The notes under the pieces are model-generated. The model made no database searches, had not been told where the DNA came from, and worked only from the letters and a program-made list of their open reading frames with translations. Source: Polytrichum commune (Eukaryota; Streptophyta; Polytrichopsida; Polytrichales; Polytrichaceae). Taken from it: DNA of 60,000 nucleotides. Location of the stretch: positions 5,768,001 through 5,828,000 of the forward strand of contig OX485806.1 of NCBI GenBank assembly GCA_950295325.1, given 5' to 3'. The translations under genes and the position numbers were made by a program. Shown here in pieces: positions 1 to 12,058 of the stretch (its first letter is position 1; each line of letters opens with the position of its first letter).

Positions 1-165
1 ATGCGTGGATTGTGTAAAGAAACTGTCCTCCTCATAAGTGGCAAGGTCAGGCTAGCCGAAGTTCTGTCGGGTAATTACGGACGTTCTCGTTTGTTTGAGG
101 CCTTCTATTGTCTTATCCCGAGCTCTTCATGTATAAGTTAGCACTGGTATTGACGAAGAGGTAAT
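1..165. repeat. Segmental duplicate, copy 1 (partner at 8748-8912)
   Basis: This stretch aligns without net gaps to 8748-8912 (constant offset of 8747) with scattered substitutions. It is probably cut by the window edge, so the true copy may start further left. No reading frame is shared by both copies. Similarity stops near 165, where the partner continues into another repeat. Confidence 0.8.
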
Positions 166-2687
166 ATCATGGTAGGCTCACTAAGATGCTTGTTGAATTT
201 TTTAGAAGTGGAGGTATCAATTCTCATCCTTCCAGCAAGTGTGGAATCTTGTTTGTTTGATTGTTTGATTGTTTGTTTGTTTGTTTGTGTGTGTTGGGGC
301 CGGCGATGCGCCATCGCCGACTGTACAGATGCCATAGATGGGTGAATGTTGGATGGGTTCCAGACAATAAGGGTGGATGTATTTTTCACGGTGCACTTGT
401 GGAAGAAACTTGGGCATGGATGGATGACTGTCGGATAGATTGCAGATGAATGCGTACTAGGGTGGATTTACTTTTCTCGGTGGACTTGCATAAAGAATTT
501 GGGGCCCAACCACACATGGCATGCAACTACAAGGACTGGATAGTTACTTGATAAATCTCCAGTTGGATTGCGACACATTGGTCAAATATTGGGTGAATGG
601 TCATAACACCCTTCCAATAGGGAAGGGGGAACATTGATTATTATTGTGGAGTCCAACGATTGTTAATTCTAGCCAAATCAATTCTTGAGTCCAGGTCAAA
701 GACCCTTAATTAATCTAGTGAGCTTAAATTGGGATGGATCATCAACCAATCTATAGGGGTGAGGGAATTATTGCATATGAGTGTAACTCTAATTCATCCA
801 ACAAAACAACATTAAGCTTGGAGGTTATCTTTTTAAGGTGATTTGACACTGGAATTAGTTTTAAAACTTTGAATTAGTCTAGTCCAAGCCATTTGAGATG
901 ACACAACCACAAACCTATAGGGGACAAGTCCAAATTTTATGTTAGACGGATGAGAGGTACTCTCGTATGTGATAAATCCCTCTCTCCCAAAATATAGGGG
1001 ACAGGTTTGTACTATCGTCCCCTTGTTATGTGTCATGAAACCAAACCTATCAAACATATCAAAATAACATCATGAATCTTGTTTATATGATTTATCTCCT
1101 CCAAGACACATAACTTAACACATGACTTGTTCACATACACATCATCACATGTCATGCGAACAAGCCATGTCAACAATCTTGTGTAGTGATGTCTCCTGCT
1201 GACATACACATTACTACATGAATCTTGTTGACATGACTTGTTCCTTCAAGTTGGTACGTTAGTTGTTGTTTCATAATTTATTTGCAATGATCAAGGATGT
1301 CTAGATGCCTCTCTGTGGGCACATGTATTTTTTTAGGAGCATTAAAACTACAACTCATATAGTTTCTCATGAAATTGTTATCGGTCTTATTGTTAAAATT
1401 GTACTAATTCGTGTAGGTTCATGTAATTTTAGTGAGAGTGTAATAGTGCAAAAAGAAAATATGGTTTGGCATTCCTAAAAAACCAAAACAGATGCCCTCC
1501 TCATGTGTCCATAAACATAAATAAATAAATAAATAAATCAACATTCCTCTTCCTTATTTTATATGGCAATAATAGGAGAGTCCCATTAACCCCTAACCAC
1601 CTAGAAAATCAAATTTGGTAGTCCTACTAGAATTAATACCTCTTCCTTACGTATACTATATACACTAATGCCTCAAATACACATCTTCTTATACTCACGT
1701 TATTTCATACGTACTATGAAGAATCCACCCCTGGGTGGATCGGTAACTTAGTAGATGTTTGGTGATTTTTATTGCGTTATACCTACATGATTGCAAAGAT
1801 ATTGTTAGGGCCTTGTAGGTACATCTTTAACTGTGGCATTTCTTGATTTGATCATGTGGTATCCATACTACTAGTGGCCTGATCAAAGACTGGCCAAGTA
1901 AAGAAAATAATTCTTAAACCCCGCTACAACCAAATTTGAACACAAAAGTTAAGGAAAAAACAACTAAAGGGTTGCTTTCAAACCGCATTAATTGGGGCTC
2001 AAAGAAGTTTGCTATATAGTAAAGTTATTCGTAGATTAAAAATGGATGAAACCGCATGTTTAGAGGGGGAAACCCAAGCTATGCCCAATATCCAAGTACT
2101 TTCAGAATCAACAAAACTCTTGATTTGTACAAATGAGTCGACCATATCCCAAAGTAGACATCCAAGGTGATGTCACCATGGAATTATAAGGCGAGCAAGA
2201 GATTATAAAAACAAGAGTGTTGGAGTTATTGCACAAAAAATAATGGATATCACCTTACCTTGGCTAGACTTTATTGGTCTTATTCACATGTTCGTGTACC
2301 TAGGTTAAGATAAGTGTTTGCCAATTAAGAATAATGCCAATCTACATTATTCTAAATAACAACATGACATATAACTTGCGACTACCAAATGAAATGGAAT
2401 AAAACCTAGTCATGTTTGTATAACATCACAATTTTAAAATTGCAATCTTCATGATCCGCACTTATCAAGCACATGTATGGCCTGAAAAATCAATGCACAC
2501 TTCCATGTGACAGCGGGTTCAAATTTGTGTCATCGATTGGTACTCGCTGAACTTCGCCAACACAATCACCTTCCATTTCTCAAGCATCCAGCCTATTTGG
2601 TGACCTCCTTCCATGGTTGAGTAAAAGTGTTTCGGTATTACATGCTTGGTGTATATAATCATATTGACATTTAGTGGGCATGACGCG
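166..2687. other. Intergenic, no gene recognised
   Basis: AT-rich sequence with only short open frames and no recognisable domain. It contains a short TTTG-type run near 250-290, an AAAT run near 1518-1538 and short internal repeats around 1080-1240 built on a CATGAATCTTG motif. Confidence 0.5.
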
Positions 2688-2770
2688 TTGAGACCTCTAG
2701 GCAACCTCTAGGCATCTAGTTTAAACCTCTGCAAATAGTGTACGTGACATTATATACCATAAACGGTGTA
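2688..2770 (+). repeat. Dispersed repeat, copy 1 (partner 5065-5138)
   Basis: The segment starting at GAGACCTCTAGGC and running through GCAAATAGTGTACGTGACA to AAACGGTGTA recurs at 5065-5138. Its last part also occurs reversed near 43855-43890. This marks a dispersed noncoding family, probably a transposon remnant. Confidence 0.6.
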
Positions 2771-2859
2771 ATAATCTTTTTTGGGTGGTGACGCAACAGT
2801 TTATTTGTAAGAGTCTAAATCTCCTTGTATTTCAAATTTTTCTTTAAATTGGTGATGAA

Positions 2860-2892
2860 GACGAAGACGAAGACGAAGAAGAAGAAGAAGAT
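2860..2892. repeat. GAAGAC/GAAGAA simple repeat
   Basis: A short run of GAAGAC and GAAGAA units. It is low-complexity sequence with no coding context. Confidence 0.6.
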
Positions 2893-3147
2893 AACGTTGA
2901 TATTTTTCAAGAGTAGTGTGAATTCTAATTTCTCTTTGGTTGAGTGTGACTCTTTCTTATGGAATAAAGCGGTCTAAAGGCCAATTAGTAAACCGGAAAC
3001 AGAAAGTGTTACGAAAGTCATGGGACACTCACTCAGACACTTCTGTCGGCATGTATAAGTTAAAGTTTAGTCGGGCGGAATCCTTGAGAAAGGTGAGGCC
3101 GGGAAGGACCAGTGCCCAGGATTCCCTGTGCCACCATGCCCGGCAAG

Positions 3148-3165
3148 CAGTGTTCAAGATTGAAG
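3148..3165 (+). repeat. hAT left terminal inverted repeat
   Basis: Eighteen bases that are exactly reverse-complementary to 4275-4292. They are preceded by the target duplication CCGGCAAG at 3140-3147. Confidence 0.92.
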
Positions 3166-3745
3166 TCTTCAATGCCCTTCAAACGCGATTTGGCCCTTCA
3201 AAATATACCTCTCTCAAAACAGCCCTTCAAAATGCAACCCCAAACTCAAAATGAAAACTTCACTTGACGTCCTCAAAATTTTTACACCCGTCAACACTGT
3301 AGCGCTACAGTGACGAGGAGGTCGCTACAGTGACAACCTCAACACCTAGCAAATGATTCATTCAACATCGATCTGACTTGGAATTCAACTTTTTAGGTCT
3401 TGCAAAAGATTGGAATCCAACCCTTTCTTTGGTAAGCATTGAGTCAGTATTGTAGTGTGATGTGATTCAATCAATGTGAAATCAGTGCTAATTTGGGTCT
3501 ACAAATTTAAAGGTTTGTGATGTAATTCACAGGCTAATCACGAATGAATGTTTTTTGTGGGGTGAAGGCCAACACACTGGTAGTGGTGGAGCATGATGGT
3601 GGGGTTATGAAAGGATCATCAATTAGTGCAATTGCAGCTGCGAGTGCATTAGGGGAAGGAAGCACAGTCCAAGCTCCATCCAGCTATTGATAAGGTACTG
3701 ATTCAGGCTTTGAAATGTTGTTGTTTACAATTATAGCTCGTGGAG

Positions 3746-4099
3746 ATGTTATGTTCCGTTTGTGAACGCCGAAGTATGCAAGAAGCTTGGGTTTTTTGTG
3801 GCAATGACCGGGAGTTCATGATTAATTGGCCAACTATGATGTCGCTATGGCAAGCCATACTTGTGATCCCAACTAGCACTGCTGTTTGTGAGCGTGGTTT
3901 TTCAAAGCAAAATTGGGTAAAGAGTGAAAGGAGAACTAGACTCAACCTTGACACACTAGATGCTTTAATGAGGGTTAGTCTAAATGGGTTAGGAGTTGAA
4001 TTCATGGATTGGGATAGTATTTTTGAATCTTGGAAAATTGGCACAAGAACCAACAAGCGTAGGGCATTATCACTAGAAGAGGTGGAGTTAGATGGTTGA
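3746..4099 (+). pseudogene. hAT transposase C-terminal dimerisation fragment
   Basis: An open stretch of about 117 codons ends at TGA 4097-4099. It contains NWPTMMSLW, then VIPTSTAVCERGFS, then RTRLNLDTLDALMRVS, which follows the order of the hAT C-terminal dimerisation region (WP.L...A..IP.STA.CERGFS...R.RL....L.ALM). The ATG at 3746 is simply the first in frame; the BED zinc finger and catalytic core are missing, so this is a truncated remnant and cannot make a working transposase. It lies entirely inside the inverted repeats, on the + strand. Proteins with the CERGFS variant are common in the hAT group related to ZNF862-like genes. Confidence 0.85.
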
Positions 4100-4274
4100 T
4101 TCTTAATTCTTCACATTGTATTGGAAGCATGCACCATATAAATCATGCATAAGTTTAATATGAGTTTTTTATATTTTATTTCTATATTACTGAATTGACG
4201 TCTTGAATTTGAACTAGCCCTTCAACCGAAGGGCTCAAATTTTAGAGCCCTTCAAAATGAAACTCATATGAGGG

Positions 4275-4292
4275 CTTCAATCTTGAACACTG
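4275..4292 (-). repeat. hAT right terminal inverted repeat
   Basis: Exact reverse complement of 3148-3165. It is followed by the second copy of the 8-bp target duplication at 4293-4300. Confidence 0.92.
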
Positions 4293-4611
4293 CCGGCAAG
4301 ATTCAACCCAGGAGTAAATTAATCAATCCCAAGACAGCTCCCAGAAGTGCATGCATTGGGTCAAAATCAGATTACAAAAACTTATAACTTTGTTTATTCA
4401 TCCATGTAGCAACCACAGTGAAAAACATAATTCATGTTATTTTGAAACTGTGATACTGAATACTAAAAGTCATGTGGAATATCGATGAATCAGTGCATGG
4501 GCAACCTAATTGTACATACTACAGTAGTGTCGAACCTACACAAATTCTTGTGATGAGAATGAATGTTGACAAAGTTATGTGTCAACCCGCATTAGAGCTT
4601 TACAAATCTTA

Positions 4612-5126
4612 TGGTATTTAGTGTCACATGCGTAATAGTGTCATTTACCCTATTTTGGGGCATATCCTAGGTTACACTGATGATTAACAACTTCACCATA
4701 AGTGTCGTCTCATGACACTTGGGGTTCAAGTGTGCTTCCTAGTATCTTGGCATGAGGATGTTCAATAGTGGTATGAGGTGGATGTCTATTTCCATAGTGG
4801 TCTACAAGTTGACTAAAGTGTACACAAATGACACATGCCATTAGTATGCTCTAGAATATCTTCTTCTTGCATACTAAATGTAGAACATGACACTTGCCAT
4901 TGGTACGCTCAAAGTATCATCCCCTTGCATACTAAAATGCACGACAATAATCTAAAGTATCCCAATGTGCTACTTTAAATGTCATAATGTAGATATTTCG
5001 TTACTTGAAGAAGTTACTTATGTTGATGAATGGAAGAACATTGGCAATTAGTGAACGTGACACTTTGAGACCTCTAGGCGTCTAGTTGAGGCCCTTTGCA
5101 AATAGTATACGTGACACTAAATACCA
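4612..5126. mobile_element. Possible short inverted-repeat element (MITE-like)
   Basis: TGGTATTTAGTGTCAC at 4612-4627 is the exact reverse complement of 5111-5126, bounding about 515 bp. The same end sequence recurs in degraded form near 2745-2770 and, reversed, near 43855-43890, which supports a dispersed family. No clear target-site duplication is seen and the arms do not extend well, so the element borders are uncertain. Confidence 0.35.
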
Positions 5127-5138
5127 CAAACCGTGTAG
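5065..5138 (+). repeat. Dispersed repeat, copy 2 (partner 2688-2770)
   Basis: Shares GAGACCTCTAGGC, a TCTAGTT core, GCAAATAGT and ACGTGACA in the same order as 2688-2770. It is noncoding. Confidence 0.6.
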
Positions 5139-7639
5139 TTTAAAATTTGTGTGAATCACATAATTTGTTATAATTCTAGAAGATTGATTTGAACGATTCT
5201 TTTGTTTTATGCTACTCTTGTCCTTGAACTAATGTCCTAGATGTTGGTGGAAAGTCTTCAAGAAGAATAGGAGAAGATTTGGAGTCTTCAGTCTACATTA
5301 TGCCCACCTTGATTGGGCAACTGTGTGGCCTACACTGATTATTTCCATGCAAATTGTCCACCCACATTAATAGACGATATAGTGCAATGTTGTGGCATCA
5401 ATGAAGACGTGGGTTGCGAAATTCTGTCATGAAGAGGTTTGGTTATCATGCGGAGTCATCTTGCTTTGAGCAATTGAATGGATGACAAGTCGTCGCGATG
5501 TCATCCACAAATGGTTATAAAATCCAGACACACTTAAGTCGTAATGTAACGATCATGGCAGCTTGAATCGTGTAGAATGTACTATATTCCCGAAGGTGAA
5601 ACTTGAGTTGGACCGAATCCTAGAAGAAGCCAAGCCTGGGAGGGACCACCACCCACAATTCCCAATCCCCAAGCAGCTGCCGTAACTACAAGTCCTTGGC
5701 CATGGCCGTCCACATTTTTCCTCCTCCGCCATAGCCACCACCCTTTCTGCTTGCGGCTCGCTCTCTCGGACGATCCACTGGGTTGCCACTCTTGGCCTTA
5801 AGCCAGCTCGGTTGTCTCTCTGCTAGTGTGAAGGGAGCCCATGTCCAAGTGCCCCTCTGGGGCTTGTAATTTGTTACCTCTCATTCTCAAACTTCGGTGA
5901 GGTCTTCAGAGTAGATCGAAGGTGTTCTCATGTTAGTAAAACACAAGCCACCATCCAACTATATTTTGGTGATCCGCTAGAATGTGGAGGGTGGTGGACA
6001 CATGGCCCTAGACTTTCATGTGACCACTAAAGAATCTTCAACCTACAAGTGCCAATCCTGAAAGAATAAGACCCATTGAAAACTCAAGACAACCAATGAT
6101 GGTGTAGACTTCATCCTTGGTAACTTGGAGGAGGAGGTTAGTAGGTGGGCTCATATATTGAGAATTAGATGGATGTAGCTTGTTGGCACATACGAACCCT
6201 ACCCCGCCATATTCCCTCTAAATTTGGGTTAGTTTGTCCTTATTCATACTAGAATATGGTGGGCGAGGGGCCAACATGGAAAGTCACCTTTAATCATCTT
6301 CGTAAAAGTCAAACTACATCCATCATCCTCCATGATGAGGAGTGCTATCCACCGAGCTATGACAATTCATTTTTGTGCCGAAGGTGGGCAAATTAGGAGG
6401 CGGCATGTGGTTGTGAGGTGCTGACCAACTAATATTGTGGCTATTCTACAATGAATAAACAATTTGAGAACATTTTATCTTGCATGTGACCACTTTAGAG
6501 ACATGGCATAACCAATATCGGCATTCGACTTGGTTTTCATTGGCAAATGATCCGTGCAGAACCTACTAATGATGTTGTCCGCTTACACAACATTGAACGA
6601 TAAAAAGGTTCTCCCCTATAACACCACATTGAAAAATAGAGATTCTTTGATTCTAAAGCCTAGGTCAACACTTTCCTCAACTTTGATTTCAACGATTTCA
6701 TCGATTTCAAATTCTTTGGCCTTAGTTAATAATTGCTAACATGCTCAAGCTTCTAATGTTCGAATCCATCGGTCGGGTGATTCAATAGAGTTGAAGGTGT
6801 CCATATTAGCCTCATCTACCTTACATCCAAATGCATGTACAATTGCACCTTTTATTCGTATATTATGTTTAGTGCATACATGGTGCTAAATATGAGTTGA
6901 AAAGTGTGCCAAATGTTACTAAATTATTGTAACATCATGCATGCAATCACAATTTGTGTAGCCTACATTTTAACCCTTTTAAAATTGCATGGCCTCATTG
7001 TATGGCCATATACATAGATCATATGAGCCTCACCAAGTTTACATTTCATTTATTCTATTTTATTTACATGTCTGAATCCTTATTTTATATATTGTCTTAA
7101 TAAATCAAGAAGAAACTAAGAATATACCCATACATGACATTGATGATAAAAAAAAAATTGTATTAACTTTTATTCAAGGGCACCCACATTTTGTATTTGA
7201 ACTACAATCTTTAATGACATATGAGGTATTCAACTGATTCAAAAAATGCACTTAATGAATAAGTAAATGCTAGATAGGGTCAATATTGACATAATTAGCT
7301 AAAAATGAAACTATGTACCTCAAATATGTGATGTTTTGTGCATGCAAAGACATGTAGGGGCCTCTTGGACGTTTAAGGGTTAAATTTGGATGTAGGACCT
7401 ACCAATTTTGTTATTTATTGAACCTAAGATGGTGTTTGTTTTTTGAGCACATAATTCATTCTCGTTTGTACCACATGTGTTTCTTGGTTGTCCATTCTTA
7501 GCTACAAACTTTGTTGTGTACTTCTCAAAAATAGGGGTCCTATTTAGTTAGCCAAATGTTCTAGCTAAACATTGTAAATTGAACACTTATATTGTCACAT
7601 AAAATCCACATGGCACATACCTTAAAGAAAGTGGGCTTG

Positions 7640-8175
7640 ATTTGGTAACCTATCTTTATAAAACACATGTATATTAGCGGTTAGTTGCAAATTTGGGAAT
7701 AGACACCAAAAAGACACTTGTTAAAAATATATTGGACTACGTGCTTAAACTTTGTTAACGACTCCATGTTCAGTAGGCAAAAGAATTGGCGTGTGGGGGG
7801 GGGGGGGGCTATTTGGTCTTCTTATGTGTCAGTGTCAATGGAATTTGATATTTCATAATAATTTGAGATTTGCCCTAAACCTTTTAAGATTATACATGAA
7901 GATACAATTGCGAATGAGCATAAATTTCAACATCACAAACTTGAGGAATATAAGGCAACAAACAACACAAACAAGCAAATAAAAACACATCTACTTAAGG
8001 TAAGCGTGGCTAATTTGGCCACTAATCTTTATCGGTCATGTATATTTGAGCGGTGTGCAGTTAGGTGTGGAATTATGAATGGATATTGAACAGGCATATG
8101 GTTAAAAGAAATTAGAATACGTGCACAAACTTTCGTAGCCAATTCAAGACTCAATAGTCAACATAAAATGGGGGA
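7640..8175 (+). repeat. Two tandem copies of a dispersed noncoding repeat
   Basis: Two related blocks share, in order, a TATCTTTAT...ATATTTGAG/TAGCGG segment, a TTAAAA...ATT segment, a TACGTGC.(C/T)AAACTTT segment, then a G-rich run. The same order recurs near 18950-19110 and 25740-26190 and partly near 34290-34340. The family is unidentified. Confidence 0.45.
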
Positions 8176-8747
8176 GGGGGTGTAACAAGAAAATTTCAAG
8201 AATTTGACAATTCGAATTTGCAAAATCATACCAGGAACAAGGAAAGTTAAAAAAAATTCTATAGATTGTTGCTAAAATCTCATATCACATGTGAGGATTC
8301 AAGAAGAATCTAAAATTCAAAATCCAAGTTGAGCCAATAAAAGAGGAAGGAAAGACACCCAGCTAGTGAGACATGTTCCTGTACAACAGGCCGGGCCCGG
8401 ACGGGTCAGGCCCGACAGTTTCTTGGAAGCCGGGGATTTGGGTTTGCCGCGTTCCGATGTGGTCCTGCTCGCCATGCTTGGCCATGGCCATTCCTCGGCT
8501 ACTTTTTCTTTCTTCACACCTCTCACCCTACTCTTCTGCTCCAATGCGTCATCTCTCTTCTCTCTCACAGTCTCTTTCTCACACCACGCCCTGGCTCCAG
8601 AGGTTCTCCCCAGCCACTGCAATCCAAATTTGATGCACATCTCGTCATTCGGGTGCTTGGTCGCTGCTTCTTTGCCAAAAATCGGTGTATACAAAGGTAC
8701 GTGCTGAGGATTCCTGCTCGTCGGTTTGTGCTTTTCATGTAATCTTA

Positions 8748-8912
8748 ATGCATGGATTGTGTAAAGAACCTGTCCTCCTCATAAGTGGCAAGGTCAGGCT
8801 AGCCAAAGTTCTGTCGGGTAATTACGGACGTTCTCGTTTGTTTGAGGCATTCTGTTTTCTTTTTCCGAGCTCTTCATGCATAAGTTAGCACTGGTATTGA
8901 AGAAGAGGTAGT
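8748..8912. repeat. Segmental duplicate, copy 2 (partner 1-165)
   Basis: Near-identical to the start of the window, with no net length difference. It runs directly into a further local duplication (8860-8985 against about 9205-9350), including the shared string GAGACCTCCATAGCTGC. Confidence 0.8.
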
Positions 8913-9350
8913 ATGGTCTGAGACCTCCATAGCTGCGGCGGAGGAAAGATGAGTAGGTCAAATTTTGTTCTGTTTACCTTCTGGCTCCATCCATTTCTTG
9001 ATGTAGGAATCGTAGTTTGATGCAGTTTGATGTAGGTTTTGTAGTTTTCGCACTAATGTGAGTAATTCGACGAGTAAAGTACACTTAAAAAGCATGGCTT
9101 CTTGATTATGCGATTTAATTACCTTCTGAAATGTGAGCATACGAATGGTCCAATATTGTTCCATCGGGGTGAGTTGCTAATGATTATGGTCGTTCTCGTT
9201 CCAGTCGTTCTACATGCTTTTTCCCGAGCTCTTGATGCATAGTATTGGTATTTGAGAATTGCTAACAAGGTCCGAGACCTCCATAGCTGCAGTGGAGGAA
9301 AGGCCAGTAGGTCACTTTTTGTTTTGTGTACATTCTGATCCTTTTCTCGT
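8860..9350 (+). repeat. Degenerate local tandem duplication
   Basis: The block CCGAGCTCTTCATGCATA...GGTATTGA...GGTCTGAGACCTCCATAGCTGC...GGAGGAAAG...GTAGGTCA at 8860-8985 is repeated in order at about 9205-9350 with indels. Both lie in the noncoding flank upstream of the receptor gene. Confidence 0.65.
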
Positions 9351-9654
9351 TTGAAATCGATTCCTTTGAACTGTTTGGTTCCAACAAATTAAAAATATGT
9401 TCCGGGATGTATAATTGAAGATTCATCGCATCATGCTCATGACATTAATTGAGGTATTTGCAACGGCTGCGTAGTCTGACGTGATATGGCGGAATGTTCA
9501 GATCCTATTTTCATCTCCTAGGTTCCTTGTACGAATTGTCTTGATCAGCTGGATGGCATTGTGAACATCAAACTTTTGGTCTACACTGTATGACGTTTGG
9601 TTTCTGATGTTACTATTTAAGAGTGTAGCTCACCTTAGGTTGCCTATTCACAAG

Positions 9655-9790
9655 TTGTTTATTAAATTTTTGTGACATTGGAGTGATCCTTCAAGTGAAT
9701 GGGACTTTTCGTTGGGAGTTGGTCCCGTATGAGTTTCTATTGGTTGTTTTGCATACAATATCATTACCTTTCTCTTGGGTGCTCTTCCGT
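9655..9790 (+). repeat. Dispersed repeat, partner near 30165-30270
   Basis: The order TCGTTGGGAGTTGGTCCC..ATGA, CTATTGGTTGTTTTG.ATACAA and ATCA(T/G)TA is shared with 30190-30270. Neither copy is coding. Confidence 0.55.
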
Positions 9791-12058
9791 CCATGTGCGG
9801 GAGAATGATTTTGGAGAAGCCTTGCAAGGTGCCCAAATCTGAGCTAGTTACCGAAATCTCTTCCCACATGTTTCTCATGCTTGCAGCTACTCCGTGGACG
9901 ATGGTTGTTGAATAGTAACCATTGGTTGGAGTTGTCTCCGGGGATCATTATTGCTGGCGGGGGGCAGGAGGAGTTGCCACATGCGGAATAGAGATCTATG
10001 CAAACAACTGAGACTTGGGAAGAATCAGTCGCAACAACTTGTAAGTATTGATTTGTGTTTTTGTTATGTATACAGTTCAACATGTGAGAAGTTGGCGTTT
10101 GTAAGTGCTTATTACCAAGTGCATGAGGACTTGAACTGACAGTTTAGTTTTGTGCCGTGTTTTTTGTTCCTTTGGCTTAACCTTGTTGGCAACAGTGAGG
10201 GATACTAGTGCTGATGATCTAGTCTCGATTAGGCAGGGGCGCCGGCAAATTTGTTTGTATAGAACCCTACCTTTCAAACCTTCGTCATTGGGAGCTGCCC
10301 TTGACGAGGCAGACGAAGAGGTTAGTGTTGACTTTGATAGCCGCCCTTGATTAGTGTTGACTTTGGTAGGCGGTAAGACTACTTTCAAGGGTGAAATTTT
10401 GCTATCAATTTGACTCTGCAAAATCTTAGGCAGTTGGAGGTTTGAATGGAGGCCTTAAAACCTTATTTGTTCAATTTCATGTATGAATGTGGTGTTTGTT
10501 GTTGTTTCGGCTTGGGTTTGTTTCCAGTTATTTTTCGGAAATTTTTTTCCGTTTGCAAAAATACAAACAATTCACACCTGAACCCTTTCAATTGAAATCC
10601 CATCTCAAATTCTACAACCTCTCTGTTTCTCTTGGTCATTACCAAGGCACGGAGTATGTGATGAACAAGGTCTAGGGTTTAGGATTTAGGTTTGGCCAAT
10701 TTTAGACCACGGGATTCCACTTACGTCCTAGTTATGGAGGTCTAGTACACATGCTACACAAAAAGTTTGTTTAAATTGTTTTTCTACCTCTGGAGATGTA
10801 GTAGAAATTCAAGTCTAAGAATCCATCATTTGGCTATTGCCGAAAATGTCATTTACAATGTCTATTTCATTCTAGTTGTTGTTTCTTTCTTTCAAGTTGT
10901 TTCCAATTGAGTATGTAAGTCTAAACGCTTTGGATGACTTGTTTATCCTGCTTCTTATTTTGTGGTTTATTGGTTATTAGAACCTCAAGACTTACAAGGA
11001 TATCTTGTCTAGTTATTGCAATACATGTGATGATTGCGGCAATTGCTCTTGGTGTACTTAGTTTAGTCCTTGTAAATAATTCTCCTTGATGACTAAACAA
11101 TGAATTATTTGAGCGTTGATGTAACTCAGTATATGATCATGAACAAGTCTTCATTCTTGAGGTGGGTGAGGATGTTGGTTATGCTTTTGGATATGTTGTA
11201 GATTTCTTTGGTTAGTTTGTTGAGTATTTCGTTTAATTTTTTTGATGTTGGGTTTGGAGAACATGGCGGTATAGTAGGTATAAGTGATTCCGGGTTTCAA
11301 CACTGTGTTGAGAATTTTTGATTTTTTGTTTGAGCTAGCTAGGAAGTTTGGGAGTAATTTTCTTTCATTGGTGGTGACAAAAATTTGGAATATCTTGCAT
11401 TAATTGTTTTGATGACAAGAATTATCAAAACCTAATATGGTCAGTAGTGTAATTTGTAGCACATGAGAATTGTTATGGATTGTAGTTGTATTTATTTTGT
11501 TGCTATATATAATGTATGGAAAAATTAGTTCCACTTTGTAGTTGCTTCAAGAAAGATAGACCTAGAGAAAACTAGATTAGCCCCATTTAGGGCACAAAAC
11601 TATGAGTCATAGCATTGGTCGGTAAGGTGCACTTGATTGTTGCATTGCTAAAACTATTCATTGGAAGTGGCAATGTGTACCATGTACATCTTTGCATATT
11701 ATGTATATGTGACCTTTTTACATTTGGTTTGTGAAGCTAATAGCATTTTGTAACTCCAAATGATAATTAACACTAAATAATGTTTTTTTGTGTAGTCTTG
11801 AAGATGTGCAACTACCATGACATTCATTCTTGAGATTATAATAAGAAATTTATTATTGAGATTGTACTTTTTTTCATCCCGAAATTTGGAGGTTGGAGGT
11901 TGACCAAATTTTGCAATGTCTTTGGGAGGGAAACTTAACTACTATTGTTGCTGATTCTTTGGGGATTTTGCTAAATGTACCTCGTTCAAATTTTTTTAAT
12001 TGCAGGTTAGGACAATTGTGATTCACTTACAAGGTTGTGGCGTGCAAATCAACAAACT

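Larger units (their letters stand above)
3148..4292 (+). mobile_element. hAT-type DNA transposon, 1,145 bp, intact ends
   Basis: The element begins with CAGTGTTCAAGATTGAAG (3148-3165) and ends with its exact reverse complement (4275-4292), giving 18-bp perfect terminal inverted repeats. Both sides carry the same 8-bp direct repeat CCGGCAAG (3140-3147 and 4293-4300); an 8-bp target duplication is the hAT hallmark. A motif like GCCCTTCAA recurs at least three times inside each end, as expected for subterminal transposase-binding sites. The only recognisable coding part is the transposase C-terminus at 3746-4099. At 1.1 kb the copy is too short to encode a full hAT transposase, so it is probably a non-autonomous deletion derivative. 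The perfect ends and target duplication suggest a fairly recent insertion. Confidence 0.92.
4301..8300. other. Intergenic, repeat-rich, no gene recognised
   Basis: About 4 kb with no convincing coding region. It includes a 16-bp inverted repeat pair (4612-4627 and 5111-5126), two copies of a dispersed repeat (about 7640-7800 and 8020-8175) and a run of 14 G at 7795-7808. A moderately GC-richer patch near 5580-5800 gives a 78-codon antisense frame with no recognisable motif. Confidence 0.5.
8301..12058. other. Upstream region of the receptor gene, no firm coding exon
   Basis: A GC-richer patch at 8360-8650 is followed by duplications and AT-rich DNA. A well-formed 3' splice site (T-rich tract then TTGCAG, ending at 12005) lies just upstream of the receptor start, so 5'-untranslated exons probably sit somewhere in this interval. 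The segment 10196-10324 is open, lies between a CAACAG acceptor and a GAAGAG|GTTAGT donor, and could be a decayed exon, but it matches no family I know. Confidence 0.4.

Noticed and set aside
3703-4056. A 117-codon minus-strand frame inside the hAT element
   Set aside because: It is the antisense shadow of the transposase C-terminal fragment.
8317-8707. Overlapping open frames of 86 to 125 codons on both strands
   Set aside because: GC-rich patch with low stop density; no recognisable motif and no consistent exon borders.
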